Of a stretch of DNA of 64,000 bases, positions 17,954-26,571 are shown piece after piece (the first letter of the stretch is position 1; the number at the start of each line of letters is the position of its first letter). The DNA comes from Streptomyces sp. WZ.A104 (lineage in GTDB: Bacteria; Actinomycetota; Actinomycetes; Streptomycetales; Streptomycetaceae): assembly GCF_002382885.1 (NCBI RefSeq), contig NZ_NWVL01000006.1:105729-169728 (forward strand), written 5' to 3'. Both the position numbers and the translations under genes were made by a program. The notes beneath the pieces are model-generated. The model saw nothing but the letters and a program-made list of their open reading frames with translations, was not told the origin of the DNA and made no database searches.

Positions 17954-19048
17954 CTACCAGGCGATGGGGCCGCTGAGTTCGGTGACAGGCTGGCGACCGG
18001 CCCGGGGGATCCCGAGGAGGCCGCGGGCCTGGTGGACCGCCTGAAGCTGCTCGGCCGCGGGCGGCCCCCAGTCGAAGAACTCCACGGCCTGCTCCGGAGT
18101 GGCCAGGATCCGGACGTAGGTGCGACCGGTCGCCGGGTCAGCGGTGGTGGGACCGAGGCTCGTGAGGGCGGCGGCGTAGCGCACACGCGCGCAGGGCTCG
18201 CCGGGTTCGGACAGGTATCCGAGGTACCGGGTACGAGTCAGCTCAGCGGCGGCCTCCTCGCGCGCTTCGCGGATCAACGTGGTCTCTGGGTCTGCACGGT
18301 CCTCGGGTTCTGGAGTGCCGCCGGGCAGGCACGCTGCGCCGGTGTCCGGTTCGAGGAGCACGAGAACGCGCCCGTCCGGGGCGAAGGCCCAGGCCCAGGA
18401 CTGGCGGACCGTGAGGCCGTCGGGAACGCGGCGGTTGTGGAAGCGGAGGTGGTGGCGGGCTCGGGCGGTACGCAGAACGCCGACCCGGTCCAGGACGGTG
18501 GGGGCGATGGGGAGCCCGTCCTCCAGGAACACGGGACCGGCGCCGTTGATGCGGGCGCGGCGTGCGGACAGGGCCCGGCGGGCGTCGTCCTGAGCCATCA
18601 GGGTGGGCAGGTCGGCGGGTTCGACGAACTCGATGCCGTCGATCTCGCCCGGGCGGGGCCGGATCGCCGCGATCTGGTCGTCGTCCCAGACACCGCCGTC
18701 GAAGACGTGCAGTAGCTCGCCGGGGAACTTCATGGCGGGGGGCGTTGTGCGGCCGGCGGGGGAGACCCAGTCGACGGCCAGCCCGCGGGTGACGGTCGCC
18801 GTGACGCCGAGCTCCTCTTCCAGCTCGCGGACGGCGCCCTTGGCGGGGGACTCGCCCGGATCGACGGCGCCGCCGGGCAGCAGGCGGGTGGGGCGGTAGG
18901 TCACGCGCTCGAGCAGGATCTGACCGCGCTGGTTGGTGATCAGCACGGAGGTGCCGGCCCACAGGGCGGCCGAGGCGCGCAGTGCCCCGTACGCCTCATC
19001 CCTCATCGCGACGCTGGGGCGTTCGTCGGGCGCGGAAGTCGTAGTCAT
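17954..19048 (-). CDS. tandem double Nudix hydrolase
   Basis: A 364-residue protein with two Nudix folds. The first has a canonical Nudix box (GAVDPGESPAKGAVRELEEE, about residues 59-78). The second box is stretched and less standard (GGTPEPEDRADPETTLIREA followed by REE). Nudix enzymes hydrolyse nucleoside diphosphate-X compounds. Its first residues (TTSAPDERP) and the underlying DNA closely match the start of the next gene down, the nitrilase at 19178-20107. It is part of the long minus-strand run; the substrate is unknown. Confidence 0.85.
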   Translation of the reverse strand: MTTTSAPDERPSVAMRDEAYGALRASAALWAGTSVLITNQRGQILLERVTYRPTRLLPGGAVDPGESPAKGAVRELEEELGVTATVTRGLAVDWVSPAGRTTPPAMKFPGELLHVFDGGVWDDDQIAAIRPRPGEIDGIEFVEPADLPTLMAQDDARRALSARRARINGAGPVFLEDGLPIAPTVLDRVGVLRTARARHHLRFHNRRVPDGLTVRQSWAWAFAPDGRVLVLLEPDTGAACLPGGTPEPEDRADPETTLIREAREEAAAELTRTRYLGYLSEPGEPCARVRYAAALTSLGPTTADPATGRTYVRILATPEQAVEFFDWGPPAAEQLQAVHQARGLLGIPRAGRQPVTELSGPIAW

Positions 19049-19177
19049 GTCCTTATTTCTCCGGTCATGTCGTGGGGCGCCGGCTGTTACGGGGGATGGC
19101 CAGGGGCGTCGGCGAAGCCGCGAGCGCGCCGCGGTTTCGTGGACGGCCGGTCCGGGCCGACGATTCGTCAGGCGTTT

Positions 19178-20107
19178 TCAGAACGCTGTGCGTACGTCGC
19201 TGCGGGGGTCTCCCACGGGAATCCGTTCGCCGTAGAGTCCGGCTCGGGCGGAGCGCCTCCAGGGGCGGGCGTAGCGGACGGCCATGCTGATGTCTTCGTC
19301 CTGCGAGTCGAGCTCGATGTCAGCGATCGCCAGGGCGGGATGTCCGTTCGCGGGGCAGCGCGCCATCCACCGGCCGCCGGGTGCCACGATCCCGGACGGC
19401 GCCGTTGCGCTGAACTGGGCCGGGATGGCGTAGCCGAGCCAGTAGTTGTAGAGCGTTCCGTATGCCTGAGCGACACGGGCCCGGGGTGCGTCGTCGACCA
19501 TCACCGACAGCAGGACGCAGTCGACGTTCAGGCGTTCGTAGTCGGCGAAGATCTCCGGGAAGTTGGCCTCGATGCACAGCGCGAAGCCGAACCGGATGCC
19601 GTCCACCTCGATGACCAGCGGCTGATATCCGGGGGAGTACAGGTAGGAGACCTCGGTATGCGACAGGAACCGCTTGTCGTACCTGGCGACCAACTCGCCG
19701 CGGTCGGAGACGACGAAGAGGCTGTTGTGGGGCCGGTTCGGCGGTGTAAGCGGGTGGAGCGACCCGAACACCGTCCACAGCCGCAGTTCCCCCGCCAGCG
19801 CGGCGATCGCCTCGGCCTCCTCGCGCAGGACGTCCCAAGCGGCACGGCTCCAGTCAGCCGGGACCAGCGTCCCGTCCGGTCCGGCCGCCATCACGTGCTT
19901 GCTCGGGTAGGTGAGCGCCCCCTCGCAGAACTGCACCAACCGCGCACCAGCCTCGGCGGCCTCGGCCATCAGACCCCGGATCTCCTGCCCGGCCGCCCGC
20001 AGGGTGCCTCGATCAGTGGGGTCTTCCGGCACCGTGCTCTGCGCGACCGCCAGCCTCAAGGTCCTGGCCGCACGGGGACGTTCATCGGGTGCAGAAGTCG
20101 TAGGCAT
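19178..20107 (-). CDS. carbon-nitrogen hydrolase (nitrilase superfamily)
   Basis: A 309-residue amidase-type protein. The Glu-Lys-Cys triad is visible: E in VQFCEGALTYPS, K in ARYDKRFLS, and C in GFALCIEANFPEIF. Such enzymes cleave amides or N-carbamoyl groups (N-carbamoylputrescine amidase and omega-amidase are relatives). The ATG at 20107 follows GGAGAGAG. The LmbE gene ends 68 bases upstream. The product could be a tailoring amidase of the surrounding cluster; the substrate cannot be predicted. Confidence 0.85.
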   Translation of the reverse strand: MPTTSAPDERPRAARTLRLAVAQSTVPEDPTDRGTLRAAGQEIRGLMAEAAEAGARLVQFCEGALTYPSKHVMAAGPDGTLVPADWSRAAWDVLREEAEAIAALAGELRLWTVFGSLHPLTPPNRPHNSLFVVSDRGELVARYDKRFLSHTEVSYLYSPGYQPLVIEVDGIRFGFALCIEANFPEIFADYERLNVDCVLLSVMVDDAPRARVAQAYGTLYNYWLGYAIPAQFSATAPSGIVAPGGRWMARCPANGHPALAIADIELDSQDEDISMAVRYARPWRRSARAGLYGERIPVGDPRSDVRTAF

Positions 20108-20175
20108 CTCTCTCCGATCAGTGAGTGCTTGCTCGTGCGCGGTGAAGCGGTGGTTGGCCGGCACGGGGCCGGGCG

Positions 20176-20958
20176 TCAGACGGTCAGCCGGTCCGGGTCG
20201 CCCTTCGTGGGACCGGGGGAGAGCCGGGTGAAGTGCTCGGTCCGGATGATCTGCGCGCGGTCGTCTTCGGGGAGGCGGGCGAGGATGCCGGGCAAGGGCC
20301 GCTCGCGCGCGACCTCGCCGCGGTGCGCGAGGATCGCCCGCCACTTCACGTCGGCCCAGGGGGTGACGTCGACGCTGGTAGTGACGTACGAGTCCGGGAC
20401 CGCAAGGACCTTCTTTCCCACCCCTTCGAGCAGCGGGCGGAGCAGGCCGACGCCGGACTCGGGGTGCGTGGCCGTGTACAGCGCGGCCGGCTGCCACGGG
20501 GGGCCCGCTTCGGGATGCAGGTGGGCAAGGCCGGCGGCTTCGACGGCGAGCAGGGTGATCTGATGGGTGCGTACGTGGTCGGGGTGGCCGGTCAGCTGGC
20601 CGAGGGCGTCGTGGGTGACCACGATGTCGGGGCGGAAGTCGCGGATGTGGGCGACGAGCCGGCCGATGACCTCGTCCACGGGGGCGTCGACGAGCCGGGG
20701 CCGACCGGGCGCGGCCTCGGCGTTGCGGGCGTCGTTGTAGCCGAGCAGGCGGGGGGCGCCGGCGCCCAGGACGGCCAGGGCGTCTGCAAGTTCGGGAGCT
20801 CTTCGGCTGTCGGGGGCCCAGGTGGCGGTGACGACGGCCGTGCGGGCCCCGGCGGCGTGATGTTGAGCGAGGACGCCCCCGGCGAGGAGGGACTCGTCGT
20901 CCGGATGGCCGAAGACGGCAAGCAGACTGGGCAGCACGGGGATCTCCAGGTCGGTCAC
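20176..20958 (-). CDS. LmbE-like GlcNAc-PI de-N-acetylase family protein
   Basis: A 260-residue zinc deacetylase. The zinc motif AVFGHPDDESL (HPDD) and the later GHPDHVRTHQ match the LmbE/MshB/BshB family, which removes N-acetyl groups from GlcNAc conjugates or pseudopeptide sugars. The GTG start at 20958 overlaps the stop of the upstream kinase gene (GTGA), showing translational coupling. It may deacetylate a phosphorylated or sugar-linked intermediate made by the neighbouring enzymes (inference). Confidence 0.85.
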   Translation of the reverse strand: MTDLEIPVLPSLLAVFGHPDDESLLAGGVLAQHHAAGARTAVVTATWAPDSRRAPELADALAVLGAGAPRLLGYNDARNAEAAPGRPRLVDAPVDEVIGRLVAHIRDFRPDIVVTHDALGQLTGHPDHVRTHQITLLAVEAAGLAHLHPEAGPPWQPAALYTATHPESGVGLLRPLLEGVGKKVLAVPDSYVTTSVDVTPWADVKWRAILAHRGEVARERPLPGILARLPEDDRAQIIRTEHFTRLSPGPTKGDPDRLTV

Positions 20959-21836
20959 AGTACGGGGACGGGCGTGCCGGTGAGGTGCTGGGCCCGGCGG
21001 GCGAGGTGGGGAGCGAGGTCGGGGTGGCCGCCGCGCCCGGCGACCTGGAGGAGCTGGGCGAGCGCCACCAGCTCCCCGGTCCGTCCCGAAGACGTGTCCA
21101 GGACGTGGGCGAACTCGTGGCGGATCCGGGCGGCCGTGGCCGGCCGGGTGAGGCTGTAGGCGTGGAGCAGCCCGACGTCGAACCCGACGGGAACCAGGCC
21201 CCATGACTCCCAGTCGAGGATGACCAGCGGCGGGCCGGTGAGGTTGGCCCAGTGCAGGTCACCGTGGCCCGTGGTCCAGGCGCTGACCTGGAAGGCGGGG
21301 ATGCCCAGGAAGCTGGTGAGGTTCTTGTCGATCCACTGCTGTCGTACGGCCTGCCGGTCGGTCACGACGGTTGCGGTCGCCTCCAGCGCCAGGCGGAGGT
21401 CGGCCCACCAGGAGGACGGCAGATCGTGGTCCGCGGTGAGGACCGGGCCGCCGGTCTGGAGGGCGGGCAGCGGCACGTACTCGGACAGCTCCGCGCGGTA
21501 GGCGTGGCCGTGGGCGGACCATTCGAGCACGTCATGAAGCCGGGGCCTCGGCACGGCCTTAGGGAGCGCGTGGTGGGCCGTGGCCGTTCCCTCCCACAGG
21601 CGGAGGTTGCGCTTGTCCTGCGGCGCGCACACCAGGCGGAGCCACCACTGGCCGGCCCGGCGGCCAAGGGTACGGCCCTGCCAGCCCCACACACTTGGAC
21701 CGGTGGCCGTCACCTTGAACGTCCGGGCTGCGGCCGCGTGGGCGCGGCGCATCCGGAACTGGTCATCGCGTTCGTGCGGCGGCACGAACACCGCCGTGGA
21801 CGGGGAGCCGGCCGCGGGGCCGGCTGCCGGGCTCAC
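20955..21836 (-). CDS. APH-like phosphotransferase
   Basis: A 293-residue kinase-fold protein with HGDLHWANLTGPP (catalytic Asp and Asn) and LVILDWESWGLVPVG (metal Asp). The GTG at 21836 has GGAG 8 bases upstream; longer frames run back into the next gene and read as noise. It overlaps the LmbE-like deacetylase by GTGA. It may phosphorylate a sugar, nucleoside or amino alcohol, or be a resistance kinase; nothing in the sequence fixes this. Confidence 0.8.
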   Translation of the reverse strand: MSPAAGPAAGSPSTAVFVPPHERDDQFRMRRAHAAAARTFKVTATGPSVWGWQGRTLGRRAGQWWLRLVCAPQDKRNLRLWEGTATAHHALPKAVPRPRLHDVLEWSAHGHAYRAELSEYVPLPALQTGGPVLTADHDLPSSWWADLRLALEATATVVTDRQAVRQQWIDKNLTSFLGIPAFQVSAWTTGHGDLHWANLTGPPLVILDWESWGLVPVGFDVGLLHAYSLTRPATAARIRHEFAHVLDTSSGRTGELVALAQLLQVAGRGGHPDLAPHLARRAQHLTGTPVPVL

Positions 21837-21924
21837 GACCACACTCCGTGCGCTCGGCGAGGACGGGAAGGACAGGGGTCTCGGTCGCCCCTGACGGAGG
21901 CCGGGACGGTGCGGATGGTGACGG

Positions 21925-22512
21925 TCATGCCTGAGGTGCCTCCGGTGGTCGGGGCCGTGCGGGGACGGGGAGACGCAGGTGTTCGAGGGCCGCGTGCAGG
22001 GTCTGCTCGGGGGTGAAGGCGCTGGTGTCGATGACGTGGCCGCCCGCGTGCATCCAGCCGGTGGCGGCCTGCTCGTAGTCGGATGCGCGCCGGCGGCGGT
22101 AGGCGCGTACGGCTTCGCTGCGTACGGCGTCACCGGGGAACTCCCGGCTGACCGTGATCCGCTTCTGGAGGGCTGCCGGTTCGATGTGCACGACGAGGTG
22201 GTGGAAGTCGCCCACCTGGCGCAGTGGGGTGAAGATCTCCTCGGCGTGGTCGGGGTTGAGGACGGTCATCGGCACGATGACGGGGCCGCCCGTGTGCCGG
22301 AGCAGGCCGGCGACGAAGGCGCCGGTCAGCTGCCGCCACAGCGGAAGGTCCTGGTAGTCCCGGGGACGCAGGGCGTGTTCGGCGAGCGTGCTGCGCAGCA
22401 GGTCGCCCACGGCCTCCGGATCGGCGACCGTCGCGCCGGGCAGAGCGCGGCGCAGCCCGGCGGCGAGGGTGGTCTTGCCGCCGCCGAACGGCCCGTTCAG
22501 CCAGACGATCAT
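21925..22512 (-). CDS. P-loop kinase (AAA/adenylate-kinase-like)
   Basis: A 195-residue small-molecule kinase-like ATPase. It begins MIVWLNGPFGGGKTTLA, placing Walker A (GPFGGGKT) within the first 15 residues, and contains the core strand PVIVPMTVLN and a lid-like Arg-rich segment (YRRRRASDYEQA). Its closest match in the window is the kinase at 56713-57258. The ATG at 22512 overlaps the upstream trifunctional gene by ATGA. It could phosphorylate a nucleoside, a shikimate-like compound or an antibiotic. Confidence 0.8.
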   Translation of the reverse strand: MIVWLNGPFGGGKTTLAAGLRRALPGATVADPEAVGDLLRSTLAEHALRPRDYQDLPLWRQLTGAFVAGLLRHTGGPVIVPMTVLNPDHAEEIFTPLRQVGDFHHLVVHIEPAALQKRITVSREFPGDAVRSEAVRAYRRRRASDYEQAATGWMHAGGHVIDTSAFTPEQTLHAALEHLRLPVPARPRPPEAPQA

Positions 22513-24881
22513 GCGTCCCCCGCGGTCGCGGTGATCGTGTCGGTGGGCCGCGCGGGGGCCGGGAGGTGTCCGTGGCGGCCCCGCCACGTGAACACCAGCC
22601 GGGAGGATGCCTTGTCCAGGACGTCCCCGGTGGGCAGCAGATGGTCGGGCGTGCCGGCCGGGTGGACGGTCAGGATCGGGTCGGCGTGCTTGTCGTTGTC
22701 GTCGGCGCGGATGTGGCGGTCCCAGGCCCGTACCGTGGCCGCGAGCTGCTCGGCGAGCTCGGGACCCTGCTCGCCGAACGCGTGGACGGTCCATTCCCAC
22801 TGCTTGTCCTCGGGGCGGTCACCGTCCTTGGTCTGGATGTGGATCAGGTAGGCGAGCGAGGCGTCGCCGACGATCGCGGGTGCGTCGCGGTCCTTCGCGA
22901 TGCCGGTCACGCCCTCGGTCGGGTCCTGGTGGGCGACCAGGCGGCAGAAGTCGGGCAGGGTGGTGGCCGCGTACAGCTGTAGGGAGCCGAAGTAGGAGTT
23001 CGCCCCGGTCATGGTCACGCCGGTGGTGACCTCGTGCCGCGGCCCGCGCAAGGCCTTCTCCAGGCCATCCGTGTCGGCGGTGGCGCCGTCGTCGAAGCGC
23101 AGCGTCAGCGCGCCGTCGAGCAAGGGGACGACCGGGGCGGGGCGGGCCTGCTGGCCCTGGTCGCGGACGAAGCCGCAGTAGGTGAAGTGGCGGGCGTGGA
23201 GCACCTCGCCGCGCCGCTCGAACGTGACCGCCCGGGTGTAGCCGCCCATCTCCAGCGGCAGGACCAGGCGCCCGCCTTCGGCCAGCTGCTCGCGCCAGGC
23301 CGGAGCGATGTCCCAGCAGTTGTAGGTGATCATGCCGGCGTCGAATCCGCCACGGGGCAGGAGGCGGGCGGGGGCGCCGAGGGCGGCATCGGCCTCGACG
23401 GCGGTGACCCGTCCGCTGCCGGCCTCCGTGAGGAAGGCGCGGGTACGGCGTACGACCCACGGGTCGATGTCCACCGTGACCACCCGACCGGCACTCGCGA
23501 CGTGGGCGATCAGCTCGGCGTTGTAGCCGCCGGAGCCCGCCTCGAACACGACCGCACCCGGCTCAAGACGCAGGTGCTCGATCATGTCGGCCTGGAGCCA
23601 GGCCGCGGACACTGAGCTGATCGCCGTCCCCGTCTCGTCGCGGCGGGTGACGACGGCCCGGTCCCCGCCGTCGTACGCGGCCTCAAGGTTCACCTCCGGG
23701 GCGAAACGGTGGCGCGGCACGGTCCGCAGCGCCCGCTGGACCGGCTCGGACGGGGCCCAGCCGCCGTCGATCACCGTCTGGGCCATCGCCCGGCGCAGCC
23801 GGACCGCCTCGGCCGGCTCACCCGGCACGGGCGGCCGGTCGACGGCCAAGGGGTAGGAGACCACGGGCTGCAGATCGGGAATGACGCCAGGCCATACGGC
23901 ATCCAGCGCGGACGCGGCAGGGACGAACACGTCCCCGGCGCAGGCCAGAGCGTGAAGGTCGAAGAACTCCCAGCGCGCGAACTTGTCCTCCTCCGGGTTG
24001 GTCAGGGTTCCCGTCCACGCGGTGATGCGGACGACTGCAGTGAGCCGCGGAGTGCCGTGGCTGTCGTCGACCAGCATCGACACCACGTGCGCTTCGGCCG
24101 GGTCGGCGATCAGGCCGGTCTCCTCGGCAAGTTCGCGGACCGCCGCAGCGGCGAAATCCTCCGGGCCGCGGGTCTTGCCGGGCAGTTCGAGCATGCCGCG
24201 CCGGGAGCGGCCGAGCAGGACCCGCCCGGCGTCGTCAGTGACGACGGCCAGCCCGCCGGTCAGAGCGTGGGTGGTGGTCGGCCGCTTCTCGACGGCCCGG
24301 GTGCCGGTGTGGCAGGGGCCGCGCAGGACCAGGAACGCCAAGCCGTCCGCGTCCAGCCGCTCCACCCTCTCCCAACCGACGCCGACCAAGGCGATCTCGT
24401 CCTCATCGAGAGCGATGCCACGCCGCTCCTCGGGCGTGTTCTGCGCCACCGGGGTGATGATGACGAGCGCGCCACCGCGGCGCAGCCGCTCACCCAGCGC
24501 GTGAACCACGCGACCCCTGTCTTTCAGAAAGGGGTACATCAGGCGCATCACGACCAGGTCGTACCCTCCCTCGTGCAGCGGGGCCAGGTCGTCGCGCTCG
24601 ATGTCCAGGCCCAGCCAGCGCACGCCCTCGACATCGGCGTGCTCCTCGCGGGCCCGGGCGATCGCACTCTCCGCGAAGTCGACCGCGTCCACGCAGTAGC
24701 CGAGACCGGCGAGGTAGACGGCCAGCTCCCCGGTACCGCAGCCCACCTCCAGCGCCCGCCCGCCGCCGTGGGGGACGGGGGTGTGCTCGGCGAGGAGTGC
24801 CCGCTCGAGCCCGCCGAGCTGCCGGAAGTTCTTGCCGTCGCTGTAGTGCTGCTCCCACTCATCGTGGGCGGTGTACGTCAA
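22509..24881 (-). CDS. methyltransferase-Nudix-PIMT trifunctional fusion
   Basis: A 790-residue protein with three enzyme domains in one frame. Residues about 1-200 form a class I SAM methyltransferase (ALEVGCGTGELAVYLA). About 210-345 is a Nudix domain with a perfect box (GKTRGPEDFAAAAVRELAEE). About 370-790 is a protein-isoaspartate methyltransferase (PIMT)-like domain (VFEAGSGGYNAELIAHV) with the long C-terminal extension typical of methyltransferases of the FxLD lanthipeptide type. The TTG start has GAGGAG about 7 bases upstream. The downstream kinase is coupled by ATGA. No precursor peptide is adjacent, so whether the PIMT domain acts on a peptide is open. Confidence 0.85.
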   Translation of the reverse strand: MTYTAHDEWEQHYSDGKNFRQLGGLERALLAEHTPVPHGGGRALEVGCGTGELAVYLAGLGYCVDAVDFAESAIARAREEHADVEGVRWLGLDIERDDLAPLHEGGYDLVVMRLMYPFLKDRGRVVHALGERLRRGGALVIITPVAQNTPEERRGIALDEDEIALVGVGWERVERLDADGLAFLVLRGPCHTGTRAVEKRPTTTHALTGGLAVVTDDAGRVLLGRSRRGMLELPGKTRGPEDFAAAAVRELAEETGLIADPAEAHVVSMLVDDSHGTPRLTAVVRITAWTGTLTNPEEDKFARWEFFDLHALACAGDVFVPAASALDAVWPGVIPDLQPVVSYPLAVDRPPVPGEPAEAVRLRRAMAQTVIDGGWAPSEPVQRALRTVPRHRFAPEVNLEAAYDGGDRAVVTRRDETGTAISSVSAAWLQADMIEHLRLEPGAVVFEAGSGGYNAELIAHVASAGRVVTVDIDPWVVRRTRAFLTEAGSGRVTAVEADAALGAPARLLPRGGFDAGMITYNCWDIAPAWREQLAEGGRLVLPLEMGGYTRAVTFERRGEVLHARHFTYCGFVRDQGQQARPAPVVPLLDGALTLRFDDGATADTDGLEKALRGPRHEVTTGVTMTGANSYFGSLQLYAATTLPDFCRLVAHQDPTEGVTGIAKDRDAPAIVGDASLAYLIHIQTKDGDRPEDKQWEWTVHAFGEQGPELAEQLAATVRAWDRHIRADDNDKHADPILTVHPAGTPDHLLPTGDVLDKASSRLVFTWRGRHGHLPAPARPTDTITATAGDA

Positions 24882-24913
24882 CGTGCTGCTCCTCGTACGT
24901 AGGTGCGGTGGGG

Positions 24914-26296
24914 TCAGGGGCGTTGCGCGGCGCGGAGCCGAGCCAGGGTGCGCCGGCCGCGCTCAACGAGCTCGGGTTCGCCGTGGGCGGTGCCGTAAGA
25001 GATCCCGGAGACGGAATCCAGGACGGACAGGACCGTGAGCTGGGCCTCTTCCTCCGGAGTGAAGGGGCGGCCGTACCCATCCATCACGGCCTGGAGAAGA
25101 TCGGGGCGGCCGTGCCACGCGTCGGAGAACCGTACGAAGTCCCGGACCGCCGGGCCCTCCTCCGACCGCTCGAAGTCGATCACGTACAGCGCGTCGGCGG
25201 CCGCGTCCCACCTCAGATTGCGGAGCTGGAAATCACCGTGGGTGGGCACCACGTCCGGGGCGGGCAGGCCCGCGGCCTTCCGGGCGGTGGTGCGGATGAA
25301 CTCCTCGTCCCCGGGCGCGAGATGGGGCCGGGCGCCGTCCAGGTGCCGCTCCAGCTTCCCCAGCGGCAGCATGCCGGCGGCCGGGCGCGGTGGGGCGCTG
25401 GTGTGGATGGCCGCGGCGAGCTGCCCGATGCGGCGGAAGATGAGGCGCTGCTGCTCCGGCGAGTAGACGGTGCCGTGCAGGGACCGGCCTCCCACCGCGG
25501 TGAGCACCACGGCCCGCAGCGTGGGGTCGGCGGCCACCAGCCGGGGCGCGGCCGCCCCGAGCCCGGGCACCCAGCCACGGAGGGCGGCCACTTCACGCCG
25601 GTGGAAGCGGTCGTTCTGGTGGATCTTCACGTACCAGGTGCCGCCCTCGGCGCCGTCCGCCCTCCAAACGCGGCTTTCCGCCCGGACCCAGGACACGTCC
25701 GTCCAGGCGGTGATCCGGCCGACCGCCTGCTCGGCGAAGACGCGCAATGCCTGCTCCGGGACCGCGCCGCGCGCGGCGGGGTCGGGGACCAGGACCAGCC
25801 GGTCGACGGACGGGTCGTAGGCGATCGGATCGCCGGGCTCCTGGAAATGGACGGCCATCCGCGCGCCAGCCCGGTAGGCGTCCAGTCCCGCCCGACAGTA
25901 GGCCACCATCGGCTCCGGCAGGGCGTCGAAGGAGAACCACCCCATGGCGTCGCACACCCGGTGCTCGACGACCTCCGGGATGCCCTCCCAGCGCCTCACC
26001 TCGAAGAACACCCCGAGCCGGGCGGCGCCCGCGGGGGAGCGGTGGTGCACTGTGACGGCCGCGCGGACGTCGGCCGGATCGACGACGATGCCAGCCTCCT
26101 CCCGGGTCTCGCGCACCAGGGCGGTGACCACGTCCTCCCACGGGCCGTCCAGATGTCCGCTGACCAGATGCCAGCAGCCGGCCGCGTAGACGTCGCCGGC
26201 CCGCCGGGACAGCAGCACCTCGGGCCCCGCCGCGCCGTCGCGCACGGCGACCAGGTGGACGTCGAGCGGCTCCGTGTGCCGCTGGACGCCGGTCAC
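24914..26296 (-). CDS. Nudix-kinase fusion protein
   Basis: A 460-residue fusion. Residues about 10-165 form a Nudix hydrolase (box SGHLDGPWEDVVTALVRETR followed by EEAGI). Residues about 190-460 form an APH-like kinase with PTHGDFQLRNLRW and ALYVIDFERSEEGP. The GTG start overlaps the stop of the truncated methyltransferase gene (GTGA). Linking a pyrophosphohydrolase to a small-molecule kinase suggests consecutive steps on one phosphorylated metabolite, or salvage plus detoxification; both are inference. Confidence 0.85.
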   Translation of the reverse strand: MTGVQRHTEPLDVHLVAVRDGAAGPEVLLSRRAGDVYAAGCWHLVSGHLDGPWEDVVTALVRETREEAGIVVDPADVRAAVTVHHRSPAGAARLGVFFEVRRWEGIPEVVEHRVCDAMGWFSFDALPEPMVAYCRAGLDAYRAGARMAVHFQEPGDPIAYDPSVDRLVLVPDPAARGAVPEQALRVFAEQAVGRITAWTDVSWVRAESRVWRADGAEGGTWYVKIHQNDRFHRREVAALRGWVPGLGAAAPRLVAADPTLRAVVLTAVGGRSLHGTVYSPEQQRLIFRRIGQLAAAIHTSAPPRPAAGMLPLGKLERHLDGARPHLAPGDEEFIRTTARKAAGLPAPDVVPTHGDFQLRNLRWDAAADALYVIDFERSEEGPAVRDFVRFSDAWHGRPDLLQAVMDGYGRPFTPEEEAQLTVLSVLDSVSGISYGTAHGEPELVERGRRTLARLRAAQRP

Positions 26297-26571
26297 GCGT
26301 CACCGCCCCGGCGGCGGGCGAGCAGCACGGTGAACTCCGTGTCCTCCTTCAGGACGCGGTGCAGGACGGGCAGCAGCGCGCGGGGCATCTGGCCTGTGCC
26401 GGTCCCCAGGTCCAGCAGGACGGGGTCGGGCACGCCGTGCTGGGTGGCGGCCAGGAGGTGGACCGCGGCGTCCGGCAGGCCGGGACGGTAGCGGGCGTAG
26501 TCGGCGGCCTCGGGCCCGAACAGGGCGTCGTCCGAGAGCGCCGCCGGGGCCGGCTGGTCGGGGCGGGTCAT
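26293..26571 (-). CDS. truncated SAM-methyltransferase-like protein
   Basis: A 92-residue protein that starts like a class I methyltransferase (LFGPEAADYARYRPG, then motif I LLDLGTGTGQMP) but passes almost directly to what looks like the C-terminal strand (DTEFTVLLARRRG). The central SAM-fold strands are missing, so it is probably an in-frame internal deletion derivative and inactive as an enzyme. It is still perfectly coupled on both sides (ATGA with the PIMT gene, GTGA with the Nudix-kinase gene), so it may be kept for operon translation or as a small subunit. Confidence 0.65.
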   Translation of the reverse strand: MTRPDQPAPAALSDDALFGPEAADYARYRPGLPDAAVHLLAATQHGVPDPVLLDLGTGTGQMPRALLPVLHRVLKEDTEFTVLLARRRGGDA

